From Hydractinia symbiolongicarpus (taxonomy: Eukaryota; Cnidaria; Hydrozoa; Anthoathecata; Hydractiniidae), in the NCBI RefSeq assembly GCF_029227915.1, contig NC_079881.1:8060001-8124000 (forward strand): a stretch of 64,000 bases of DNA, read 5' to 3'. The translations under genes were made by a program, and so were the position numbers. Shown here one piece after another: positions 1 through 11,651 of the stretch. Each line of letters begins with the position of its first letter. Position 1 is the first letter of the stretch. The notes under the pieces were generated by a model. It was not told the origin of the DNA. It did no database searches and saw nothing but the letters and a program-made list of their open reading frames with translations.

Positions 1-192
1 CCGCCTCATGCGAGAGTCCTTGTGCAAGATGGCGTTTGAATTTGCTTGGAAGAATCTTGCTTAACCTTGCTTATTTATTCTTAGTACTCTCATAACTTTA
101 AATCAGGCAAAAAAGATATATAAAAACTATATAAAAAAAATTGTCCATACGAAGTCATATACACAAGCAACTGACATACAACTCTTTCATAG

Positions 193-3100
193 GCTGGTTT
201 CCTGCTAAATTTGTTGAAGTTTTGGATGAGCGTAGTAAGGAGGTAATTGTTACACTCGCAATATGTGTATGACTAACCTGTAGGTTATCTTCACAGTTCG
301 CCTAATAACGCAACACCAAATAAACCCAATTGATTTATACACAACACAATATATACCACTATTCTAAACACAATGATTTTACCAGCAAGATTGGTTCAAC
401 ACAAGTAAACCCCACCACCAATTGATTCCTATTAGTACTCGCCTAGAATGGAAGATTAACAGTAATAAACATATTTATAGGTGTCTTTTGCTTCCTTTTA
501 AATCTTATATTATTATTCTCTTTATGCTATTTATGTCATGTTTTTGTTTTAAGTATGCTTCTGCTGGAGATGATACTGTTTCAGAAGCTGTCAATGATCT
601 AGTGAGAGGAAAGTGAGTCAATTCAATTATTTAAGTGGTGCAGTTACCCTGTCGTTACCCCAAACGTTTGGAGCTAAAGTCTGTGTGTCTTAAGATTAAA
701 GGTTACAATAACCCGTTCTTGCGGTCTTAGAGTACTTAATTGCCAAAATTTTGCGTGAATTGCGCGAATCTTCATTTTATTCGCAATAATTTACGAAATG
801 TTTTAGTAATCGATTTGTGACATTATTCTGATAAAATATATTTTTTACCTAAAACTGAATATGAAGTATTTAGTAATTTTCATTTATTACTGACTTATTT
901 AGACTGATACAAAAGAGCGGTTAGTATGCAAAAATGCGATGATTTGATTGGCTTACAGCTTATTTTAACAGTGCTTTAAGGAGTCGTGCTAAGCGGCTTG
1001 GGAAGTGATTATTAAAATGGTACCAAAACGTAAACAAATAAAAAACATATTTCCATAGCTTACAAGAAAATACGTTGTAAACAATGATTCGAATTTGTTT
1101 TGTGAACTTACAAAAGTTTAAAATCGAACGATTTTGTATTCCAGAAGTATTAAAATCACAAACTCGATCTCTACTTTTGACCTCCGGCTTAGTATATCAC
1201 AGTTCAACATCAAAACTGGTCGATATCCGTTTAATATTGGAAATCATTTTTAAAAACATTTCCTGGCTTCCCCTTATTACAAAAAGTTCATTTTCGCGAG
1301 AAAAAATTACAGCAAAGGGTCTGAACTCGATCTATTCGTGAAAACATATTCGAGCGATTTCTATAAAGTTTAGCGAATGGCACGATTAACGAAAATCTCT
1401 GGTCGCGAAAATTAATGACATTAATGTAATAAATGAATGACTTATAATCTAGAATATTAATGATGTCTCTTCTTCAGGCTGTATCACGCTTTGCGTCGCG
1501 TTCTGGAGCATGGTTTAAAACATTCAACTTTACACGGTCATCTGCACCCTTGGATGTGCATTGAAGAGGTATGAAGGTTTATGAGATCAAACATTCATTG
1601 TATTATTCATATGCCATAAGACCAAAAATTAAGACATTCATCTTAAATTTTTCATTTATCATTTTAAGAATTTAACAAAGTTTTCTATGCGGGGTGGATG
1701 GGTCTCATTCTTTCTTCGAAATTTAATGCACGTGAAATTTGCGATCCGCGAAAAGCACACGAAAAAAATATGACCAAGGATTAACCTATTTTGCTTTTTT
1801 TAGACGTCTGTTGTGTTTCACCAATAATACCGTTCCGTCAATTTTCTGATATCTAAAAATGAGCGTCAAATAAGAATGAAGTCAGCATATCAAAATTGAC
1901 ATTTCGTGCACTCGAAAAATATTGCCAAAATTTCAGGAAACAATGAGAGATATTAGCAACGTGCTGTTAGAAATATAATGGATGTCAAAATATGTTGTTT
2001 TTTACACACACGACATTTTTAATTTACTTTAACCAATCTTCCGCATTTCGTGAACTCACATTTTGAGAAGGGCTAAAGGTTTAGATGTTTTATATGAACA
2101 GGTCAGCAAGCAAACAGTGTTGAAAGATTTCCAGTCTGTGTATTCAAGATTGGTACTGTGCAAAACCTACAAGTGAGTTATTTTACACGAACAATTGAAT
2201 TATAATTATAAAGATTGGCTGGAGTTTTTTTTTTCATTTAGTTACTGTTTCACTGGACCTCTTTAGATATTTTCCATTTTAACCAACTTCCATCACCTTT
2301 TTTATTTCTTTAGACTTGATGAAGATGGTAAAGTTTTAGCACCGGAGGAACTCTTATACCGGGTAAGATTGTGTCACATATGTATTTTATAAAGTATCAA
2401 AACTGTTTGTTTTGTAAAGTTTTTGTTGATTTGTTGTTGATTTTGTTTTTGTTGTTGTTTTTGTTGTTTTGTTTTGTTTTTCGGTTATTGTGCTGTCCTG
2501 TGTTGTGTTGTTTTCGTTTTGTTTTCGTTTTTTGTTTATTTCTTGTTTTGCTTACTATGAACTATGGAAAATATTATGCGTTGGTTGAATGATATTTTTA
2601 TGTATCCACTTGTAGGCCGTGCAAGCAATTAATACAAGTCATGATGAAATCAAAGCCGATATGGATGTTAAAGTAAGTTGTCGACAATAACTTATTGTTC
2701 ACAAAGAATTAACCGTATATTTTTAATAGCAATAATTAATCATCAACTTAAGTTCTAACACGAAAAACTTTCTACTTCATACTTTCTACTTTCTACTTTT
2801 TTCTCTGTTTAAGTTTGGCAAATTTTTAATGATTACACATTGCTGTAAGCAAAAACTTGAAAAAAATAGACAGAACACAAAATATAGTGTTGCTTTTTGT
2901 TTTTGTTGTTGTTATTTTTATTATTATTTTTTTTGTCATTTTGATTAGTTTGATGAAATTCAAATTTAATTTGTTTCCTCTAGCTTCGATCGCTGATTTG
3001 TTATGGATTAAAGTAAGATTTATAAATTTTATTTTTTATTTGTATTGTTTGTTTGTTAGTTTGTTTGTTTGTTTGTTTGTCATGTAGATAAATGACATTT

Positions 3101-4062
3101 TTGTTTTGTTTTTGCAGTGAACAAGCACTTCATCTATGGTTTGAGTTAATTTGTTCTTGCCATGATGTTTTAAGCCGATGGTAAGCTTTCTTTATCAAAA
3201 TAACTTTAATATGTTAGTGCACATTTCATGCATTTCGAGAAATACCTGAACATTTATGAATCAGTATATGAAGTATATAATGCCTCTGAGATGAAGACAG
3301 TTTTATGACTCTCCATCTTTTCTTAGGTACTATCCGTTTTCTTACATGCGCAGTCCTGGTTGGATCCAAATCAAATGTGAGTTACGGTAAGTGCTAACTG
3401 CTGCGTTTTTATTATGACGTCACAATGTATCTATTTACTTGGATACTTTGCATTCTCATGTTTTATCCAGAGTACGTGATTTTTTGGCCTTGAATTTAGC
3501 GACTTTTTGGGGCACTGTGTACCAGCACACAGTACCTGAACATATGTTATGTAATAAAAACGGTATGTCCAACCCAGAATCTCAGCATTTTTATGTATTT
3601 TATGTTATCCATGTACACTAGATTTTTGTGTTGTCACTTGACAACATTTTATGACATTAGTTCTTGATGGTTTTTTTGTAGCGTGTTGGTACAATTTTCA
3701 TTCAATTTATCGATTAATTACGAAATCAAAAAAGCTGAAATGGTTAGTTGTGTTTTAAATTATTAACAGTGCAATGCACATTCGAATGCTATAATTCGAA
3801 CATATATTTCGAACCAGTTTCTTGATCCCTTGCTTTGCGAAACTCTTTGTTTAGTGCTGGTAAATTCAAACATTCGTCTATTCGAACATATTTTTCTATC
3901 TATTTTAACTTCGAATTTGTGTATGTATACTGTGGTATTGGTGATATCGGTACTTGCGTATTATTTTTTATCGTTTTGTTTATTTTTTAGAATGCTTCGA
4001 ACATGAAAGAAGATGTACAAGACATGTTAGTGAAACACCACTTATTTAGTTGGGACATCTAA
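193..4062 (+). CDS. SGSM3: SGSM3 (RUN and TBC1 domain protein), C-terminal exons; 5' part outside window
   Basis: Eleven spliced exons with consistent phases: 193-242, 554-612, 1478-1568, 2102-2172, 2314-2362, 2616-2672, 2984-3012, 3118-3180, 3327-3386, 3682-3742, 3991-4062 (stop TAA). The first visible exon reads [17 protein letters not shown] (first G shared with the previous exon), the end of the SH3 domain. Next come [55 protein letters not shown] and [13 protein letters not shown] (RUN domain), then [16 protein letters not shown] at the C-terminus. These match vertebrate SGSM3 closely from memory. SGSM3 has a TBC Rab-GAP domain, an SH3 and a RUN domain, binds small GTPases, and is linked to endosome and connexin traffic; the TBC exons should lie left of position 1. 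Exon 3327-3386 joins directly to 3682-3742, which restores the conserved reading; the open segment 3471-3562 between them is therefore probably intronic. Confidence 0.92.
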
Positions 4063-5999
4063 TTTATCATATCTCAGAACAGATTCTTCGTATCGACGCC
4101 CCCGTACGTGTTATCTCCCACGAAGTTTCTTGCAGGAAGTACAAGAATAAGCGTTTTACCAGTTCGTGGCCTTCACGTACCACACGATATCAAGGAATCA
4201 ATACAACAATTTCACGTCACCTATCGTCTTACTCACAGTACTGGTGCGAACACACCTCCGTGTGCATCTCTTCGTACAGCTTATAAAAACCACAAGACCT
4301 AATAGAAAAACACAAATTCAATTATTTGCAAACAAATTAAAATATATGTAAAATCTTCTGGGTAATTTCATAAATTGTTGTGGTTTGGTTTATTTATTTT
4401 GTATATACACGCACTCAATTATTTTTTACCTCGATAATTCAATTTCTTTTTAAATATTGTCTCGATAATCAATAACAATTTAACGCGATTTTTTAAGACT
4501 TCAGAAATTGACGTCCAGATTCAAATTTTACGTTTTCATCATATTATTGCGAAAATTTAAAACAGCATTTTTATTTTTTATTTTATATTTTTTTTTTCGG
4601 ATTTCGACAATATTATTTATTTTTGTAAATATTGGGTTTATTTATACTTTTCTGTATATAAGCATTTATGGTGATGAATTTTTCTCGGAGACCCTTATTT
4701 TGATTTTTACTAAATTGTGAAATTATTGAGAAAACAATGCGCTTGCTTCGGAGTAATAAATCGTAAATAGCATATTTGAATTTCCACAAAAATATCCAAT
4801 CAAATTAAAGTATTATTCTTGTTCGGTTTCAACCCGTTCCATTTTTGAGTGGAAATTTACCTTCGAAAATTCAAACTAAAATCTAAAATATCATTGCATA
4901 TTTTTTATTTTCGTTTGCCGTATGTTACGACATTCGCGCCAAATCAATGAAGCCTGATTGTCCGTGCCTTATATTCAGATCACAGAACAGATGCATGTTA
5001 TTAGTTATTTTGCGAAAAACTTAATTTTTGTAAGTAAATTAGATTTGTATAAACTTTTGTATGCAATAACACGAGATGCAAACTAAAGTTTTTTTCCTTT
5101 AAGATGAACTTAATAAACACAGAATACAGTAACCTGCAATATCTATCCCGGTCTTTGTGTTATTTGATTATACCGCATTTGCAGAATAGAGAAGATGCTA
5201 GTGCTGTGATACTTGACGATATATGGTATAAGGAAAGATTTATTTTAGCTTTCATATTAAAAATCCCCGTTAACAAGGGTGGATAAAAGGAGCTTTTGTT
5301 TATTACAATGGACAGTTTTAAGTTGACATAGTTAATATAAATTACGGCCGAACCTTATTATTAACTTTACATTAGAAAAATGCTACGACAGAAGGTTCTT
5401 CTCACGTTGGAAAAGAATTGAGAAGAGATTGCGATTGGTCCAATCAAACTGCAGTACACTGATATTTTTTTGTACGTAATATGTCTTAATATTTTATTGA
5501 TTGATTTGAGCATGATTTTTATCGTTCCTATCGTTCATATTTGTAACTCGAACTCGTCCATTAACAAACAGTATCTTAGATACTAAACACAACATAACAA
5601 AAGGGACTTTAATTGAATGTAATTCTCTTGGTGATAATGTAAATGTGTAATTAAAAATTATACTGACAATAATGAAGTAGTTAAATAAAAGCTTGTTAAG
5701 AAGTTTCATGCAAACGTAGCAGTGAGTTCGTTCTTTAGCACTGGAATATCGTGCTTTGTTACATGTTGAAGAACATTTTTAGTAAATGTGTTCCAGGTGT
5801 CATATGTTATAGTTTTTAACACAGAGAGACTAATATTGTGAGAAAAATTAATCTTGAGGTTGTTTGGTGAAAATTGTTGTATTTCTATATATAAACCTAA
5901 GAAAAACAGCAAAAAATGGACTAAAACGAGAAACAGTTATTTCTACTAACAACAACAAGAACAACAACGACGTTATTTGTAGTACCAACTCAAACAGTC
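4063..5999. other. SGSM3 3' flank and intergenic DNA
   Basis: The first 300 bases after the SGSM3 stop are less AT-rich than the rest and are probably 3' UTR. An AATAAA lies at 4755-4760 and ATTAAA near 4337; either could be the poly(A) signal. Short ORFs here show no recognisable protein features. The rest up to the SLC37 paralog is AT-rich with no gene that I can see. Confidence 0.5.
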
Positions 6000-7379
6000 A
6001 TGGTCACACTTACATGGCATCATATCGTTATTTTTGTCCTGACTTTTTTCTCGTATTCTGCATTTTTCACATGTCGAAAGGCATTCAGTAATATTAAAGA
6101 CACTTGGGGGAAAACATTTAGTCCACAGGATATAACTAATCCTCTTTATCCAAAGAAGATTTGGGAAAAAGAACAATTGTTTATAACCAGCGGAGATGCA
6201 AACGTCTTCCTGGCTGAGCTCGATTCTATATTCATGTTCGCGTACACTATTGGTTTGTTTTTTAGTGGTATGATAGGTGATCGCGTCAACTTACGATACA
6301 TGCTCTCTTTTGGTATGTGCAGTTCCGCCATTCTCACTTTTTTATTTGGGTATATAAGTGAGGTTATACATATGGAAAACTTATTATACTATCGTTGTAT
6401 ATACTTCCTTAATGGACTCTGTCAATCAAGCAGCCTACCTGCGTCGTTAGCTGTGTTAGGAAATTGGTTCAGCAAGTCATCCAGCGGAATCGTCTTTGGA
6501 CTGTGGGGTGCGAATGATTCTCTAGGAAATATTATAGGATCATTGATTGTGGTGTCGTCTTTAGACTTTGGGTATGAATACGGAATGTTATTAAATTCCA
6601 TGTTATTATTTTGTGGAGGAATTATCGTATTTTTTTGTTTGTTACCGCATCCGAATGAGGTTGGTTTGAAAAATCCGGACGATATGTATGTCGTACGCGA
6701 TAAGTCAAATCATAAAGCGATTAACTTTTTCACAGCATTGATGCTACCCAGGGTTATGCTATACGCTTTATCGTTCGCTTGTTTAAAAATGGTAACTTAT
6801 TCTCTACAGTTTTGGTTACCAACGTATTTAACCCAAGGTTTAAATTGGGATGATGATACTAGTGATGAATTTTCCAGCCTTTATGATTTTGGCGCAATAT
6901 TGGGCGGCGCATTACTTGGAGCTATCACAGATTATATGACCTTTCGCTCTCCCGTAATCTACATCTCCGTTCTCTTTTCACCTATGATACTATACATATT
7001 CGCAAATGTGGGAAACCATTACACTGCTAATGCTGTTGTCATGGTAACAATCGGAATTTTTTTGGGAGGACCGGCCAACACAATCAGTACAGTTGTGACA
7101 GCTGATCTTGGTAAACATGAACAAATGAAAGATAACACAAAAGCTCTTGCAACGGTTTCTGGTATAATTGACGGGACTGGTTCGTTAGGAGTAGCTATTG
7201 GTCAGTATTTAGTAGGTTGGATTGATAAGACATTTAATTGGTTCTATGTGTTTTATTTTCTCATCGTGATGTTGGTTATTTGTTGTTGTTTACTCACACC
7301 TATTTATTTTAGCGATGTAAAAGTTTTGTACGAGTTAGCAAAGTTTAGAATGTATATGGGAAAAAATAAAAATAAGTAA
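6000..7379 (+). CDS. SLC37-family sugar-phosphate exchanger, paralog A (single exon, divergent)
   Basis: A 459-residue major facilitator protein with about 12 membrane segments. It aligns end to end with SLC37A1/A2: TWHHIVIFVLTFFSYSAFF then CRKAFSNIK at the N-terminus (family form SRKPISVVK), GLFFSGMIGDRVNLRYML, and GGPANTISTVVTADLGKHE followed by SGIIDGTGSLGVAIGQYLVG near the C-terminus. SLC37 proteins exchange glucose-6-phosphate for inorganic phosphate, mainly at the ER membrane. The coding region has no intron, although vertebrate SLC37 genes have many. ATG 6000 is the first in-frame Met after a stop at 5922, so this copy lacks the roughly 15-residue leader of paralog B unless an upstream exon exists. 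The family TGWP motif reads SSLP here, while paralog B keeps it, so this copy has diverged more. The ORF is intact; whether it still transports is unknown. Confidence 0.9.
   Translation: MVTLTWHHIVIFVLTFFSYSAFFTCRKAFSNIKDTWGKTFSPQDITNPLYPKKIWEKEQLFITSGDANVFLAELDSIFMFAYTIGLFFSGMIGDRVNLRYMLSFGMCSSAILTFLFGYISEVIHMENLLYYRCIYFLNGLCQSSSLPASLAVLGNWFSKSSSGIVFGLWGANDSLGNIIGSLIVVSSLDFGYEYGMLLNSMLLFCGGIIVFFCLLPHPNEVGLKNPDDMYVVRDKSNHKAINFFTALMLPRVMLYALSFACLKMVTYSLQFWLPTYLTQGLNWDDDTSDEFSSLYDFGAILGGALLGAITDYMTFRSPVIYISVLFSPMILYIFANVGNHYTANAVVMVTIGIFLGGPANTISTVVTADLGKHEQMKDNTKALATVSGIIDGTGSLGVAIGQYLVGWIDKTFNWFYVFYFLIVMLVICCCLLTPIYFSDVKVLYELAKFRMYMGKNKNK
6249..6429 (+). repeat. 181 bp tract nearly identical to 12635-12815 (probable gene conversion)
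   Basis: Hand alignment with the reverse complement of 12635-12815 gives 8 mismatches and no gaps (about 96% identity), most of them synonymous. The 58 bases just upstream agree at only about 60%. The tract encodes the stretch from FFSGMIGDRVNLRYML through NGLCQS. Confidence 0.85.
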
Positions 7380-10300
7380 GAAATTTTTTAACTTCATTGA
7401 ACGTATAATGTGATATCTCCCCTAGGCAGTAGTTGAGATCAGCAGCCAAGCTATCCAACGGCAGCCTATGTTTAGTATCTGGGCAGGCGAATCAAATTCT
7501 AAAGTGTTTTGGTTTTATCAACATTTTTGTCGACTAAATTTTTAAATATATGTTTTACTTTATTATAGGTTTATCAATGAAGCAAAAACCAAAAAGTAAT
7601 CCCTCTTTCCCTCCCTCTCCCAAAAATAAGCCTCTCTATTTTCTAATTTTCATTTTACCCTTTTTAAAAGACAGATAATAATCAATTAAAATCCAAAACT
7701 GTCGGTCTTTACTATTTTTGCTATTCCATATCGAACATTTCAAATTTCGTTTCCGGGGACCTTAAAGTCAAAGCGTTGTTTTAAAATGTGTTATAAGGCT
7801 CGAATTCATGGGAAGCGTCGTAAATTAAATTTTAGATCAAAGGTGTGTGAGGAAAGGAATCTACGAAATAATCTAAGAAATAATTATATCTTATTTTCAA
7901 GGCTTAACTCAATATTACGTATATTATTGGTTAGCTTTGCTAACCGTCCCAATATTCTGCCAACAGCGCTAAAATTTACAAACCCATACAAATACTTTAT
8001 TGGTGAAGTTTTATTATTTCGGTATTTCCTGAGGTACATTTCATAGAATGCAAAGATATATACTGTGCACTTTCCTTTAACAATTTTAAGTAAAAATGTA
8101 AACTGAATCAAACATTTTATTAAGGTAAAACTTAGTCGGTAAAAAATTTTGGTCAGTGCAAAGTATTAGTCAGTTTTGTTACTGATTTTTTTTACCTACA
8201 GTAGAGGAAAGTTCATCCACTGCTTCCGACCCCAAACATAACTAACAAAAACTAAAAGACGTTATCAACATAAATTATCAAATCTGCTGACATCATCAAA
8301 CGTTGTCGTAAGCGTAAAAAAGTCACGTGTCATCAAAAAAATTGACACATGCGGCAAAAGGTCTTCTCGAAAATCCCGGAAAATATTTTATTTACGAAGA
8401 TTTGGAATGAATTTGTTTCCACACGACAAAAAACAACCTCGTTCCCAGGGCCTTTTAACTTTTTGGTTTAATCAGTAGCCAAGTAACCATGAGAACCAGG
8501 AGGACGAAAAAAGTAAATTTAATGGCATCATATTGGGAACAAAGTGACGTCATTCAGTTTTTTTTTGCCGAAAAAGTATGAATGTTCAGTATCTATCATT
8601 AGTAACTGCATATGACATTGTGACTCATCAGTTATCCACATCTAAACCTTTAACATTGTATTATGCTGCGGTGGTTTTTATTCGCGTTTTTTTTTGTCGT
8701 TCATTTTCGCAAAATATAATAAAATCCAACCTATAAAATTTTAACGTTGCGAAAAATCGATCAGCTCGTAAAATTTCAAAAGCTACTAAAAAGTAAAAAA
8801 AAAATAAAAATTTTTTACGTTGCCTTGAGAGGAAAAAATTTTCGGACAGTAATTTAGGAAAACACTCTTTTTATATGGATTTTGCCCAAATCCGAAAAAT
8901 TAAGTTGCAAAAAATTTAAAACATCCGCATCCGCCAAATTTTTTTTTGCAGATTTCAATTTCTTTTCCGCGACAATTTTATTTCTTAGACTTTATAGTAC
9001 TAAAGTTATTGAGTTCGTCGCCATTCTCGATCCCAAAGCCCTTTAACACAAACTTCAAGCCTTCCAAGTTTTATCTCAAAGAAGCCTGATGATTAAAATG
9101 TATCGTTGCTCATTTGAAAATACGTTCAGTTTGCAAGCTACGCTAGGCTAAATTGAGAAGTTTTTAAAATTGAGGAGATTTAAGGTGTGGCAACAGTGTG
9201 ATTTAGTTTCTAATAAAAATTACTGTCCCCTCAGTGATCGCAAACATCATTTCCGTAAATTTTGGGAAAATGTAGTCATCCATAAAAATTGATTCGCAAA
9301 ATGAAACAATGTGGAACTACCCATTTATAAAAGTGAGTTTCACAAATAATTTGGTTAAGTCTTAAGGTAAGTCGCTGTACGTACATTTTTTTCTCTCTAA
9401 TCTGTAGGGTTAACAGGGTTTCTGTCAAATCTTGTCAAAAATAAATTCACTAACCATGAACTATTATTTCTCATATTCTCTGATTTTTTCTTAACTATAT
9501 ACTATATTAACTATATTGATAAGATGTTACTTACTTGCTACATAACAAAGTTGCCGTATTTCAATTGACGCTGAAGAAAAGAATGTAATGATGAAGTGTC
9601 AGAACCAGAATAAAATGCTATAATGGTTAACAAAGACAAAATCAGCACAAATTTCCAAGACTTTTCCCTGACACCTAACCATTTTCCTCCCTGATATTCC
9701 CTGATTTTCTTAAACCCCTGGTCTGAAAGGGTGGTTATATATGCAGAAGATCACTAAAATACAAAAAGTTTATAGAGCAATATGTTGTATAAAGAAAGTA
9801 AGAAAAGCAGCATGTTTAATCTTCATACAAATACTAACAATTGTGCCTTGCGTTATGTTTACGTTGCATAAATTATTCTTTCGTACATAATCTTATATGC
9901 ATATATTAATATATTACTTAAAAAAGCCTTCCACTCAGAAATAGAAGAGAAAAAATACTGCAAATTGATTGGTTTATACTGCTAATTATCTTTGTTATTT
10001 TTACACCTTTTAAATACATTTTCATTTAGAAAGACTGTTCCGTTCTAGAAGTGAAAATATGCTTTGTAGATTAGTCTTAATTTTTTTTAACAAAAATAGA
10101 TACGATATTTGACAACCTATCAAAAATTTGATGAAATAAAATACGGAAAATTGACCAGCTATGGTATTCATTTTGCACTTTGTTTTAAATCGAAGAGTAA
10201 AATACTGACCTGAAATTTTACAACCATTCTAATTTATTATAATAAATTGAAAAATAATAAAAAATATCATAAATCTAAAATTTAAAAACAGCAAAAAGGT

Positions 10301-10492
10301 TGAGAAAAATAATTCCATATGTTGACTTTATTAAAATTAAAAAATAAGTTGTTTTTCCTTTATTAAAATTTTTTGTACAATTTTGTCTATTATAAACGGT
10401 TCTCAAGCTTTCGCAAGATCATCGATCAACGACACAAAAATACATTCAAATAAAAAATACATTTTATGCAAATGGGCGCAACAACCGTAAAT

Positions 10493-10977
10493 CCTGTAAT
10501 AAACGCCCAGACCGGTTTTTTAAATTTTTCAGCTTCCAGATGGGCGTTTATTAGAGAGTGCGTTTTTTGTTTTTATGCAAGTACTTTTTGCCTAAAAAGG
10601 TTCTCTAGATATCAATAAAACCGTTTTTGTATGCAAAAAAAGACAAGTGACTTAGTTAGATATGTCCCGTTATTGGATTTCTCGAATTTATTATATCGTT
10701 TGTAAATGCTAACCTAGGCAATTTTATTAATACCACGGTCATTGAAAAGCGAAAATAAAAACCTTATAACTTGAGCGAGAATGACTTAGCTAAACAATTG
10801 TCGTTTGTCTTTACCTATAAAAAGAACATCTGGTAAAATTTCTCTATTAAACGCCCCTTTTAAAGGGGGGGGCTATTGCTATTAGAGTGGGCGTTGATTA
10901 AATATTTTGCTTTTTAGGGGAGAGTCATGTATTTGAGGAAGCGTTTAGAATTGGGGGCGTTTATTGGAGGACTTCAG
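10493..10977. repeat. Cluster of inverted TAATAAACGCCC repeats
   Basis: TAATAAACGCCCA at about 10497 and TGGGCGTTTATTA at about 10540 form a hairpin. Further copies are ATTAAACGCCCC at about 10847, GTGGGCGTTGATTAA at about 10890 and GGGGGCGTTTATTGGAGG at about 10960. The outer pair are inverted (TCCTGTAATAAACGCCC against TCCTCCAATAAACGCCC), which suggests a decayed foldback or MITE-like unit. A related word occurs near 29675-29693. Confidence 0.45.
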
Positions 10978-11626
10978 CAGGCAAATTGTTTTTTTATTAC
11001 CTACCAAGGATTCGCCACTGCCAAATTATCTAGCATTTTAAAAATAGGATTGTTTACAAAGTCTTTTAATGCAAATTAGACTAAGATATATTAGAAATGT
11101 ACATTTTTTTATAATATGCGGAAATTAAATCATTCAAGTGAAACAAAGAAATGCGTATTTCCATGATTAGGAAAAAAGAGAAAAAAAATAGGAGGTAAAA
11201 CTGAAAAAGACAAATAAAGTTGCAATCCCAAAACCCTACAATTTTAGTCCCTAAAATGTATATTACAGGAAGAAAATGTTCGCGAAATGTTTGCGGTTGA
11301 TGGTATATGAGCTATATTGTTTATTTTTCATGTGTTATCTATATTTTCGTTTATAGATAGTTAAAGGTCTTACAGTCCTTGCAGACATGTATTCCAACTA
11401 GTTTTTATGACTTTCTATGAATTTTGTATTATAGCAGTGATTTTTTCAGAGTCCATTTCTATTTGGAACTATTTGCAGAAATAATCTGATGTGAATTTAC
11501 CTAAAACCGAAAACATTTTTTTTCGCAAACACTTACTTCTATTACACAAAATTAAGTTACAGGTGAGAGAAATAAAATTTAAAAAAAAAACATACTGAGA
11601 TTTAGAAATTAGGAATAATTCGTATT

Positions 11627-11632
11627 TTTATT
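11627..11632 (-). other. Candidate poly(A) signal of SLC37 paralog B
   Basis: AATAAA on the minus strand, about 20 bases beyond the stop codon of the gene at 11652-13103. Confidence 0.4.
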
Positions 11633-11651
11633 TATATATCTATTACTCAAT

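Larger units (their letters stand above)
7380..11651. other. Intergenic AT-rich DNA between the SLC37 paralogs
   Basis: No supported gene. It holds homopolymer-rich stretches, several copies of a TTTTCGCAAA/GCGAAAA word around 8660-8990, one CTCGTTCCCAGGGCC word at 8438-8452 related to the palindromic MITE family, and the AAACGCCC inverted-repeat cluster at 10493-10977 listed separately. Confidence 0.5.

Noticed and set aside
3439-3621. ORF in an SGSM3 intron, first taken as RUN-domain exon
   Set aside because: Joining exon 3327-3386 directly to 3682-3742 restores the conserved C-terminus; using this ORF breaks the frame.
4050-4351. Three overlapping ORFs after the SGSM3 stop
   Set aside because: They lie in the probable 3' UTR, in several frames at once, with no protein features; the open frames reflect locally lower AT content.
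8300-8360. Short inverted repeat GTGTCATC...TTGACAC
   Set aside because: The stem is short and of a kind expected by chance in AT-rich DNA; no flanking duplication seen.
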